DNA of 64,000 nt, taken from positions 1,154,604 through 1,218,603 of the forward strand of contig NZ_KI669454.1 in assembly GCF_000507845.1 (NCBI RefSeq). The letters are read 5' to 3'. This document shows positions 44,977-53,081 of this stretch, one piece after another. The notes under the pieces are model-generated. The model did no database searches. It had not been told where the DNA came from and worked only from the letters and a program-made list of their open reading frames with translations. This DNA comes from Helicobacter macacae MIT 99-5501. Lineage in GTDB: Bacteria > Campylobacterota > Campylobacteria > Campylobacterales > Helicobacteraceae. The position numbers and the translations under genes are program-made. Every line of letters starts with the position of its first letter. Within the stretch, counting starts at the first letter, position 1.

Positions 44977-45623
44977 TATTTTACTCCTAGTTCATTGTAT
45001 TTTTTATAATTATCGCACCCCACTTGTTCTCCCAAATCACAAGCTTTGCCGAAGTATTGCTTAGCAGTGGAGCTATTTTGCCTCACACCTTGCCCTTTGG
45101 CATATGACACACCTATATTATAGCAAGCATTAGCATTTTTCATATCACAGGCTTTTTTGTAGAGTTCTGCTGCTTTTGCATAGTCTTGGCGCACGCCTTT
45201 TCCATTAGCATACATTAACCCTAAATTGTAGCAAGGCTCTGATTGGGCTAAATCACCATTACCCTTATTGCAAGCAATTTCATAGTATTTCTTTGCATTA
45301 TAGTAATCTTGTAATTTATCATAAGTATATCCTAATGTTCCATATCCTCTATTATCCCCCAAAGCAATAGCTTTTTCATAGTATAGAATCGCCTCTCTAT
45401 AACGCCCTGCTATACGATAAACAGCACCCGCAGAGCCACAATTATCCTTATTACACTGTTCTACACTTACCAAACCATCGTTTATAAGTGCGTAGCACGC
45501 GCTTTTATCCTCATTTTCAAAGCAATTATATCTAGCCCTTTCCCACTCATCACGATCCATCGCTCCCATTCCTATACTCACCACACTTGCTAAAATCCCA
45601 CACACTAACACTAATCTTTTCAT
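44976..45623 (-). CDS. Hcp-like secreted Sel1-repeat protein
   Basis: A 215-residue paralogue with signal peptide MKRLVLVCGILASVVSIGMG and Sel1 units with Cys pairs (CYNLGLMYANGKGVRQD, CYNIGVSYAKGQGVRQN). These units are spaced like those of HcpA/HcpC, where each 36-residue repeat is bridged by a disulphide. The start at 45623 has AAAAGGAATAAGACA upstream. It lies 20 bases after the 89-residue secreted protein gene. Confidence 0.86.
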   Translation of the reverse strand: MKRLVLVCGILASVVSIGMGAMDRDEWERARYNCFENEDKSACYALINDGLVSVEQCNKDNCGSAGAVYRIAGRYREAILYYEKAIALGDNRGYGTLGYTYDKLQDYYNAKKYYEIACNKGNGDLAQSEPCYNLGLMYANGKGVRQDYAKAAELYKKACDMKNANACYNIGVSYAKGQGVRQNSSTAKQYFGKACDLGEQVGCDNYKKYNELGVK

Positions 45624-45643
45624 TGTCTTATTCCTTTTATCTT

Positions 45644-45913
45644 TTAGTATTGACAATAATTGCTTCCAAAAAATACTTGATAAAATTTGCCACTGCTATC
45701 TTTGTAAGTGCCGATATTTCCGTATTCATAGCCGTATTGTCCCCACGAGCAATCAACCAGCGTTACATACATTCCGCCGATATAATACGCACTTGCCACG
45801 CTTGCAAATAGTGCGCTTAATGCTATACACGCGATTATTTTTATTGCTCTTTTTGTAGGGTTTTGATTTGCATTGCTTGCAAATTTTGCTAGATTTGATG
45901 TTTTGTTTTTCAT
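45644..45913 (-). CDS. Small secreted aromatic-rich protein, unknown
   Basis: An 89-residue protein. A polar N-terminus is followed by a signal peptide (about 22-42, AIKIIACIALSALFASVASA). The mature part of about 47 residues is rich in Tyr and Gly and has two Cys (VDCSWGQYGYEYGN ... SNYCQY), which could form one disulphide. No family recognised. AAAGGAGCAACA precedes the ATG, which is strong support for a real gene. Confidence 0.68.
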   Translation of the reverse strand: MKNKTSNLAKFASNANQNPTKRAIKIIACIALSALFASVASAYYIGGMYVTLVDCSWGQYGYEYGNIGTYKDSSGKFYQVFFGSNYCQY

Positions 45914-46012
45914 TGTTGCTCCTTTTATGTCTTTTTAGATTTTGCTTTTTTTATTGCCAGCTTTTTATGGTTTTTGTGCCTTTATTACGCGCTACTCATT
46001 GTTTTTACTCCT

Positions 46013-47263
46013 TTAGTTTGGGATTATGGAATTTTTACGCGCGGTTTTTTGTAGAGAGAAAATCACTAGGATAAAAGCAATGCTATAAAGTGATAAAATC
46101 AAGTTAAGCAATATGTTGCTTTGGTTTGTGTCATTTCCAAAGAGATTTGCCACACCAAAGATATATTTTGGATTCCAAGCTAAAAGCCAACCCAAAGGGA
46201 TAAAGCTTAGTGATGAAAGGATTGCAAAAAACTTGATTTTGTCAAAAATAATGGACAAAGTCAATGAGGAGGCTAAAATACCCCAAAATGTAGCCCACCA
46301 TATTTTTAGTCCATAAAAATCTGTCGTAAAAAATAAAATTGTCGCAAATCCTCCCACCAAGACAACAAACCAAGAGAGAATCTTTAGCAAATCCGTATGG
46401 TGCGCTGAAGTGTGGCGATAGAATTTTAGTTGCCATAAATCACACCATTTCTTTGGTGCTGTGAGTAAGCAAGGCTTTTGTAGCTTTAGCTCGTGTTCTT
46501 TGGCATACAGCTCTAACTTATGCCAAGTAGAAGCATCTAGCAAATTATTATTTGCAATGAGCACATTTTTTATCGTGCGAAATGAATCGCGAGCATTGCT
46601 TGCATAGCGGATTTTATGCTCTTTGATTATCTCGCAACGATTGTTATCTTGTTTTAATGATTCCCATTGATTATTATGCTTTAATTCGATTCTATATTCT
46701 TTGATAAACTGCTTCACTTTGTCAAAATCTAAACTCTCTATTTTCACATTGATAAAGTTTGTAGCTTGGAGGTTTTGGAATACACAAGTAGAGAAGTTTG
46801 GCGCATATTTAAACTCTGCATTATAAAATGACACCACACCATTAAATATACTCTCGTGGAAATCCGCGTATCTCTCAAAAACTGCGTGGTTAAAAAACAC
46901 ATTGCCATTAAACTCACAATTTGTGAAATACACCCTTTTGTGGAATTCGCAATGCTGAAAGTCTATGCGCAGAGACTCTTTAGAATCCACTTCGCCAAAA
47001 ATGATATAGCTAAAGCATAGCCTAGCTTTAATCTCACATTTTTTGGATTCCTCGCTAGATTTGCCATTGCTTATGCTTAACGATTTGCAGATGATATATG
47101 TATCGCCTACTTTTTTGATGACATTTGGCGGGAAATATTTATAATGTATTTGACACAGCTCACGCATATTTATGGTGCTATTATGATTGCTTGGGATTGT
47201 AAGTATAAGTTTATCTTTTGCAGAATCAAAGTGCAGATTCTCGCAGATTTGTCGCTTAGGCAT
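46013..47263 (-). CDS. Pentapeptide-repeat protein with C-terminal membrane domain
   Basis: A 416-residue protein. About 95-185 is a run of imperfect pentapeptide repeats with the A(D/N)LxX-like Phe-centred pattern (FQHCEFHKRVYFTNCEFNGN), giving a right-handed beta-helix. A charged helical linker follows, then about five membrane helices (LLKILSWFVVLVGGFATILFF onward). Such chimeras are known from other Campylobacterota but have no assigned function. The ATG at 47263 is chosen for its AAGGAG site nine bases upstream. It starts one base after the Hcp-like gene stop, so it belongs to the same operon. Confidence 0.76.
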   Translation of the reverse strand: MPKRQICENLHFDSAKDKLILTIPSNHNSTINMRELCQIHYKYFPPNVIKKVGDTYIICKSLSISNGKSSEESKKCEIKARLCFSYIIFGEVDSKESLRIDFQHCEFHKRVYFTNCEFNGNVFFNHAVFERYADFHESIFNGVVSFYNAEFKYAPNFSTCVFQNLQATNFINVKIESLDFDKVKQFIKEYRIELKHNNQWESLKQDNNRCEIIKEHKIRYASNARDSFRTIKNVLIANNNLLDASTWHKLELYAKEHELKLQKPCLLTAPKKWCDLWQLKFYRHTSAHHTDLLKILSWFVVLVGGFATILFFTTDFYGLKIWWATFWGILASSLTLSIIFDKIKFFAILSSLSFIPLGWLLAWNPKYIFGVANLFGNDTNQSNILLNLILSLYSIAFILVIFSLQKTARKNSIIPN

Positions 47264-47264
47264 T

Positions 47265-47921
47265 TTAGCGCACTCCTTGACTGTTGAGTAATTTATAATT
47301 ATCACATCCTACTTGGTTTCCCAAATCACAGGCTTTGCCATAGTATTGCTTAGCGGTGGAGCGATTTTGCCTTACTCCTTGTCCTTTGCCATATAACACA
47401 CCTAGATTATTGCAAGCAAAACCATATTTCATATCACAGGCTTTTTTCCACAGTTCTGCTGCTTTTGCATAGTCTTGTCGCACACCTTTTCCATTAGCAT
47501 ACATATACCCTAGATTGTAGCAACTCCCTGCTTGGTCTAAATCTCCATTACCTTTATTGCACCCTATTTCAAGGTATTTCTTTGCATTATAGTAGTCTTG
47601 CAACTTATCATAAGTTGCTCCCAACACATCATATCCACTATTATCTCCTAAAGCAATAGCTTTTTCAAAGTAGGGAATCGCTTCGTGATAATACCCTGCT
47701 GTATAATAAATAACCCCATAAATGCTACAAACACTTTTAGGATTTTTAGGACACTCTTCTGCACTTGGTAAGCCATTGTTGATAAGTGCTTGACACGCAC
47801 TTTTATCCCGATTTTCAAAGCAATTATGCCACCCCCTATCCCATTCCTCCTTACTCATCGCACCCATACTTACACTTACTACACTTGCTAAGATTCCAAA
47901 TACTAGCACCAATTTTCTCAT
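47265..47921 (-). CDS. Hcp-like secreted Sel1-repeat protein
   Basis: A 218-residue paralogue, first gene of the minus-strand cluster. Signal peptide MRKLVLVFGILASVVSVSMG, then Sel1 units with Cys pairs (CYNLGYMYANGKGVRQD, CNNLGVLYGKGQGVRQN). The start at 47921 has AGGAGCAAGATA upstream; the frame is open to 47990 but without a ribosome site. Directly upstream is a T15 tract in a segment shared with 34.1 kb. Confidence 0.86.
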   Translation of the reverse strand: MRKLVLVFGILASVVSVSMGAMSKEEWDRGWHNCFENRDKSACQALINNGLPSAEECPKNPKSVCSIYGVIYYTAGYYHEAIPYFEKAIALGDNSGYDVLGATYDKLQDYYNAKKYLEIGCNKGNGDLDQAGSCYNLGYMYANGKGVRQDYAKAAELWKKACDMKYGFACNNLGVLYGKGQGVRQNRSTAKQYYGKACDLGNQVGCDNYKLLNSQGVR

Positions 47922-48003
47922 TATCTTGCTCCTATTGTAGATTTTTTTAGTTTTGCCAATAGCACTGCTAATTTTTGTGATTTCACACAAAACCCGATAC
48001 TAC

Positions 48004-48018
48004 AAAAAAAAAAAAAAA
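48004..48018 (-). promoter_or_regulatory. T15 tract upstream of the Hcp-like cluster
   Basis: A run of 15 A on the plus strand lies 83 bases before the first gene of the cluster. In the gene sense TATTCT precedes the tract and TAGTAT follows it. The flanking sequence matches 34.1-34.25 kb with scattered changes, and the tract there is one base longer, which is what slippage would give. Confidence 0.6.
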
Positions 48019-48271
48019 CAGAATACTAATGTGGGGTAGGCACAAGGGGATTTTGCGAGGTTTTGTAAAATTGAGAGAAATTTGAAATGTTTGAAATATT
48101 GTAGAGGTGGAATTTGTGAAAATTTTTGCATATATTTTGTGCGGAGTATGCTTTGAAATCTTTGCGTGATGATTTGTAATGGATTTGTGGGATTTTATGG
48201 GATTTGTTGCATTTTGTGCTTTTTTTGTCATACTTAAGGTTTTAGCTGAAGCAACCAAAATATTTTGAAAT

Positions 48272-48412
48272 TTGTCATACTTAAGGTTTGGCACAAACCG
48301 AAGTATCTCAAAAAAGATTTTCTAAGGAACTGCTCTATATTTTGCAAAATTTTGTAAAGCTACATTTATGCTTTTTGGATATTTCGCTTTTTTACAAAAG
48401 CTCAATATGACA
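48272..48412. repeat. Palindromic element type A (long form)
   Basis: A 141-bp copy from TGTCATACTTAAGGTTTGGC to AGCTCAATATGACA with the same end arms and a longer centre than the 43.8 kb copy. Confidence 0.75.
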
Positions 48413-48644
48413 ATATTTTTTTACGCTTTTTAAAAACCCCCTCCATTTGCGGAGGGGGTTTGGGGGTGGGTATCCCACTCTAAAGCCACAAATAAACACA
48501 GCAAATACAAAAAACACACCTAATAAGGTTTTTACAAAAACTACTTAACAAGATTTTGCAAATTTTTGCAAAAAAAGTAGATTTTAGGCAACCAAAAAGT
48601 AAGCTAGCCTAAAATATACCCACCCCCTAGCCCCCTCGTGCTAA

Positions 48645-48768
48645 GGGAGGGGGTTTAAGAGGATAATCCCTTGATACTTCGGGCTTAAAAGCCATTTAAG
48701 TATGACAAATAATACAACCCAAATACGATAAAACTTTTATAAAATCTACTTTTTTAATGCAAATGCAC
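48645..48768 (+). repeat. 124-bp direct repeat, copy 2
   Basis: Exact by-eye match of 34567-34690, in the same orientation. It contains CTTGATACTTCGGGCTTAAA, itself a fragment of a palindromic element. Confidence 0.8.
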
Positions 48769-48915
48769 CCCTCCCTAAATCCCTCCCGCAAGGGGAGGGA
48801 CTTTTTTGTGATGAATGCCACTATTTTCTTTCCTATTTTTTCTGTTTTTGAAAAGTCGCCATTCTATTAAGCCCCCTCCCTTTGCGGAGGGGGTTTGGGG
48901 GTGGGTTCTTTTTTC

Positions 48916-49021
48916 CGTCATTGCGAGAATCGCGTAGCGATTCGTGGCAATCTATTTCTTTCTTTTTGATTTTTTTTTTTTTTTTGGATTGCCACGCTCA
49001 CTTCGTTCGCTCGCAATGACG
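48916..49021. repeat. Palindromic element type C (CGTCATTGCGAG)
   Basis: A 106-bp element with terminal inverted repeats CGTCATTGCGAG and CTCGCAATGACG, inner arms GTGGCAATC and GATTGCCAC, and a T16 run in the loop. The same end sequence is familiar from palindromic elements in Rickettsia and other bacteria. Other copies or halves lie at 59478, 60435, 63783 and 63914. Confidence 0.8.
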
Positions 49022-49439
49022 AATGATTTTTTGGATTACTAAAGAAACTTCAGCTTCGCCTTGTTTTCTAAAGAAACTGCGCTACGCTTGTTTTCTAAAG
49101 AAACTGCGCTACGCTTGTTTTGCTACGATTGCACTCTTTCGCGTGGAATCTCACAATGACGAAAAGTATTTGCGTTGTTAGCGGCTGTTAGCAGTTGCTA
49201 GCTTCACTCAAAAATTCAAAGTGGAAATTACCCACCCCCAAACCCCCTCCGCTTAAGGGAGGGGGCTTTTAAAGTTGCAAACCGCTTTGCCACAATTTTA
49301 TCATTTGGGGAGAGAGGTTAACCCTTGCTAAAATTGCAAATCTTAAAAACATTTTTTACCTTTGTTTTGCTAGTATTTTTGTCAAAAATTTTTACTCAAA
49401 ATTTTCTCAAAAAACATTGCTTTTTGGAAACTAAAGTTA

Positions 49440-49445
49440 TATAAT
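49440..49445 (+). promoter_or_regulatory. -10 box for ccoG
   Basis: A perfect TATAAT (GTTATATAATCG) lies 144 bases before ccoG. The leader in between has no clear structure. Confidence 0.5.
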
Positions 49446-49588
49446 CGCTTCTGTTTTGGGCTAGGGTGTTTGGAGTTTTGCGCATATTTTTGCGTAGCGT
49501 TTATCTAGAATCTGCCAAGCCAAACCCCTTATCACAAACACTTCGACATTTCACAACAGCTAAAGAAAATCCTTAAGGAGAATGCAAA

Positions 49589-51118
49589 ATGGAAGCGCAA
49601 AATCCACAAAATCTCACTTCGCAAGCACCACAAGCACCACAAAATACACAAAATACAAGCACTCTCCCACCAAACTCCATAGACACTCTTTCAGGAAATC
49701 TAAGTATGCAGACTAAATCTCACAGCCACTCTACTAGCTCTAGTTCCCTGCCAAAGCGCAAAAAACGCTATATCGGCTACGCGCTTATCACGGCACTAGC
49801 GTTGATTTTGCCATTTATCACTATAAATGGGCATCAGCTTTTTTTGCTCTCATTTGTGCACAAAGAGTTGCACCTCTTAGGTGTGGTATTTAGCGTGCAG
49901 GAGCTTTATCTTATGCCGTTTTTGCTGATAATGCTTTTTGTGGGGATATTTTTTATGACGACTTTGGGGGGGCGCGTATGGTGCGGGTGGTGCTGTCCGC
50001 AGACGATTTTCCGCGTGATATATCGAGACTTGATAGAGACAAAGATTTTGGGACTTCGCAAGCGTATCAGTGATAAGCAAAAAAAGCTTGATTTTAGTTT
50101 GTTTTCAAATAAGCTAAAAAAAGCATTGGGCGTGGTTATATTTGCGTGCTTATCGCTTGTGGTGGCAGCGGACTTTTTGTTTTTGTTTATGCCACCAAGT
50201 GAGTTTTTTGGCTACATAGCCGATGCGCAAAACCACACTATCGCGGTTGGCTCTTGGCTAGCGATAGCGGCTTTTTTGACTCTAGATGTTACGGTTATGG
50301 CGGAGGCTTTTTGTATCTATGCCTGTCCTTATGCGCGCGTGCAGTCGGTAATGTATGATGATGATACGCTTATGGCGATTTATGATTCTAGTCGTGGTGG
50401 AGCGGTGTATGCGCCAAATGGCACAAAAAACGAGCTAGCACCCAAAAAGCAAAATCCAGCAAATGAGTGCACAAACTGCGTAGCCTGCGTAAAAGTATGC
50501 CCCACACACATAGACATACGCAAAGGAATGCAGCTAGAGTGCATAAACTGCCTAGAATGTGTCGATGCGTGCAGTGAAGTAATGGCTCACTACAATCGCC
50601 CAAGCCTCGTGCAATGGAGCTCTCCAAACGCAATCGCTACGCGTAGCAAGGTGCGCTTTTTTAGGCTTAAGACTATCGGCTACATCGCCGTGCTGTGCGT
50701 GATATTTGCCATACTTATCGCTATGAGTGGCAAAAAAGAGCCAATGCTACTAAATGTCGATAGAAACACCCAAGCCTATGAAATCCGCAAAAGTGGCGCG
50801 GTGGATAACTACTATACCTTCCTTTTCCAAAACACCGATATAGAGCCACACGATTTTTACTTCGAGGTGGTGGGGAATGATGATATAAGGATTTTAGAGC
50901 CTAGCGAACCTGTGAGGGTAGAGCCAAATGGCAAGGTAAAGAAAGCTGTGGCTTTGCGCGTGCAAAATCCGCTAGATAGCGCACTAGAGTCAAAAGATTT
51001 GCGCGAAAAACTCATCATACGAGCTTATGCGGTGGATAATGATGAAATCTCTGTGGAGAGAGAGAGCTTTTTTGTCTATCCTAGCAAAAAGCGACTAGAA
51101 GCGAAAGCTAGGAGATAG
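49589..51118 (+). CDS. ccoG: Cytochrome c oxidase accessory protein CcoG (FixG/RdxA)
   Basis: A 509-residue inner-membrane iron-sulphur protein needed to deliver copper to the cbb3 oxidase. The N-terminal 45 residues are Gln/Pro/Ser-rich. The membrane part follows, with RVWCGWCCPQTIFRVIYRDL, then the two-cluster ferredoxin region CTNCVACVKVCPTHIDI and CINCLECVDACSEVM, and a C-terminal periplasmic immunoglobulin-like domain from about 385. These match the CcoG family in order. Start: AAGGAGAATGCAAA then ATG. No other cco gene is adjacent here. Confidence 0.93.
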   Translation: MEAQNPQNLTSQAPQAPQNTQNTSTLPPNSIDTLSGNLSMQTKSHSHSTSSSSLPKRKKRYIGYALITALALILPFITINGHQLFLLSFVHKELHLLGVVFSVQELYLMPFLLIMLFVGIFFMTTLGGRVWCGWCCPQTIFRVIYRDLIETKILGLRKRISDKQKKLDFSLFSNKLKKALGVVIFACLSLVVAADFLFLFMPPSEFFGYIADAQNHTIAVGSWLAIAAFLTLDVTVMAEAFCIYACPYARVQSVMYDDDTLMAIYDSSRGGAVYAPNGTKNELAPKKQNPANECTNCVACVKVCPTHIDIRKGMQLECINCLECVDACSEVMAHYNRPSLVQWSSPNAIATRSKVRFFRLKTIGYIAVLCVIFAILIAMSGKKEPMLLNVDRNTQAYEIRKSGAVDNYYTFLFQNTDIEPHDFYFEVVGNDDIRILEPSEPVRVEPNGKVKKAVALRVQNPLDSALESKDLREKLIIRAYAVDNDEISVERESFFVYPSKKRLEAKARR

Positions 51119-51218
51119 TGTAGGGGACTTAAAAGTGGCTTATGAGTTGATTCTTTTTTTATTGAGATAAGAATCTTTATAGGCTTTGTAAGCGGATTTT
51201 GGGTAAGTAGCAAATCAA

Positions 51219-52112
51219 GTGGCAAATAAGGATTTGGATAAAATCTTGGCTAGACTTGCTATATACGCGCTTTTGTGCTGTTTGCTTAGTGCTAGCGCGT
51301 TTGCAAAAGCGCGAAACTTCGCCAATGCAAAAGCTACGCTAAAGCAGATATATCTAGACTTAGGGCAGGGGGCTTGGGAGGATTTTTATTGTCAAGCACC
51401 ATTTATCCCCAAAGACAATCGCCTAGAAATCCTGCCAAGTCAAAAATACACACCTAGAATCTCATCTAAAAAAGTGCAATATATCGAGTGGGAGCATATA
51501 ATGCCCGCACATCGCTTCGGTGGCGAGCTAAAATGCTGGCAGGATAACCAAAACAAAAATAACAAAAACTTGCCCAAAAATGCAAAATCTGCGAAAACTT
51601 CAAATTCTGCAAAAACCACAAAATCCGCTCAAAGCTCGCGAAAGTCCTGCCAAAAAGACGCATTGTTTCGGCAAATGGAGGGGGATTTGCGCAATCTTGT
51701 GCCTGCTATTGATGAGATAAATCGCGACAGACGCGACTTTGAGTATGCTATCCCTCCAAGCGAGCTAGAATTTAGCCAATATGGTGCGTGCAGAGTGTAT
51801 AGCGATTTTGCAGAGGCGAAGTTTTATCCTGCAGAATATTCGCGCGGGTGGATAGCACGGACATATCTATATATGAGCAAAAAATACGGCATAAAGCTAA
51901 CAGATGATGAGGAATACATTATGCACTTGTGGGATAAGCAATATCCGCCTAGCAAGCGCGAGAGAGCGATAAGGGAAGCGATAGAGCACAAGCAAAAATG
52001 GGAGGAAACAATGCAAGTGCTAGATGAAGCCAAAAAACTACATAGAAAATCCAAAAATCCGCGCAAAAAGCCATACAAAAATCCACGCAAGCTAAGAAAT
52101 GTGTTTAGATAA
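51219..52112 (+). CDS. Secreted endonuclease I (EndA/Dns family)
   Basis: A 297-residue DNase. A signal-like segment lies at about 10-30 (LAIYALLCCLLSASAFAKA). The family core contains YIEWEHIMPAHRFGG (His of the catalytic motif), EGDLRNLVPAIDEINRDR and the end SRGWIARTYLYMSKKYGI. A Lys/Ser/Asn-rich insertion sits between them (about 108-145). Campylobacterota members degrade external DNA and can limit natural transformation. The start is a GTG; a TTG at 51246 behind AAGGA is an alternative. The basic C-terminal tail is Lys/Pro/Asn-rich. Confidence 0.86.
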   Translation: MANKDLDKILARLAIYALLCCLLSASAFAKARNFANAKATLKQIYLDLGQGAWEDFYCQAPFIPKDNRLEILPSQKYTPRISSKKVQYIEWEHIMPAHRFGGELKCWQDNQNKNNKNLPKNAKSAKTSNSAKTTKSAQSSRKSCQKDALFRQMEGDLRNLVPAIDEINRDRRDFEYAIPPSELEFSQYGACRVYSDFAEAKFYPAEYSRGWIARTYLYMSKKYGIKLTDDEEYIMHLWDKQYPPSKRERAIREAIEHKQKWEETMQVLDEAKKLHRKSKNPRKKPYKNPRKLRNVFR

Positions 52113-52295
52113 GGGTTTTATTTTTGAGGTGGTTTGCAGAATTTTTGTGGTAATGTGTTGATAAAGCGGTTTTTATGCTTGATTTTCTGCTTTGATTTTG
52201 TCTAAAAAAGGCAAAATTTAAGCAGAATTAAACTTATTTTATGCCTTTTTTGTGTAAAATCACGCCTTTATTTTATACCATTCAGGAGGTCAGTT

Positions 52296-52568
52296 ATGGC
52301 TTTGGATACGGCGAAAAAGAGCGAGATTATCGGCAAGTTTGCACGAGATAGTAAGGATACAGGTTCTTCAGAAGTGCAAGTGGCTTTGCTAAGTGAGCGC
52401 ATTTCATCACTCACGCAGCACCTAAAGGAAAACCCAAAAGACCACTCTAGTCGATTGGGGCTGCTAAAGCTCGTAGGCAAACGCAAACACTTGCTACGAT
52501 ACCTAAAAAACACCAAATACGAAACCTACGCCAAACTTATCGAAACACTAAAAATCAAAGATAGGTAA
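52296..52568 (+). CDS. rpsO: 30S ribosomal protein S15
   Basis: A 90-residue protein binding 16S rRNA and needed for platform assembly. Family pattern: [46 protein letters not shown], and [21 protein letters not shown] (given in parts). A consensus AGGAGG site precedes the ATG by six bases. TAAAAT at about 52254-52259 may be its -10 box. Confidence 0.97.
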   Translation: MALDTAKKSEIIGKFARDSKDTGSSEVQVALLSERISSLTQHLKENPKDHSSRLGLLKLVGKRKHLLRYLKNTKYETYAKLIETLKIKDR

Positions 52569-53081
52569 AACTTTCGGTTTTTTGTAAAAAATGAAGCGCA
52601 AGCCTAAGCCGTCCCAAAATGTAAAATGGGATAGAGGTTTGTGAAACTAAGGTAGGTTTTGTTATTTTTTGATTTTACCTTTTTGTGAAATCTTTTTATA
52701 ACAAACCTGCAAGTTTTACGATTTTTATTGGTTTTTGTTTTTTCTTTATAGTTTGGCAGAATCTAACACCGCAGATTATCATTTTGCAATATTTCTGCGT
52801 GTTAGATTCTGTTTTTTTTATACAATCTTTACTTATGAAAACTATAATTTTCAATGATTTTTTTATTTTCACACCTTATGCAAAAACATTGTTTTGCATA
52901 AAATATACCAAAGCAAACGAGATTAAACCTTTTGTGCTAAAATCCCAACTTGTGTTTTTTAGATGCGCAAAAAAAATCAAAAGAAAATACGCAAAAACAA
53001 AAATCCTTAGCAAAAAATACAAAAATATCAAAAACCACACAAAAACTTCCAAAATCCTTTTGCAAACTTAAGGAATCTAAA
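52569..53081 (+). promoter_or_regulatory. Spacer and leader upstream of trpE
   Basis: This 513-base gap has no convincing gene. A short frame near 52685 lacks a ribosome site and conserved features. I see no run of Trp codons with alternative hairpins as in a classical attenuator. TAAAAT in TTGCATAAAATATACC (about 52897-52902) is the best promoter candidate for trpE. A weak AAAAC-loop-GGTTTTTT hairpin just after rpsO (around 52567-52583) could end that transcript. Confidence 0.4.

Larger units (their letters stand above)
48019..49439. repeat. Repeat-packed intergenic block
   Basis: No gene is convincing in this 1.4-kb stretch. In order: a segment shared with 34.2 kb; type A palindrome halves; several copies of the G/C-rich hairpin (around 48434-48462, 48630-48654, 48872-48900 and 49231-49268); the second 124-bp direct repeat; a type C palindrome with an internal T16 run (48970-48985); and short CTAAAGAAACTGCGCT repeats at 49057-49120. 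Confidence 0.8.

Noticed and set aside
48970..48985. T16 run at 48970-48985 as a phase-variable promoter
   Set aside because: It lies in the loop of a type C palindrome with no -10 box or gene start suitably placed.
34552..49268. CRISPR array from the repeated hairpins
   Set aside because: Copies are irregularly spaced, differ in sequence and have no uniform spacers; no cas genes are in the window.
52685..53071. A 128-codon frame between rpsO and trpE
   Set aside because: No ribosome site, Phe/Lys-rich composition as expected from AT-rich non-coding DNA, and it overlaps the trpE leader.
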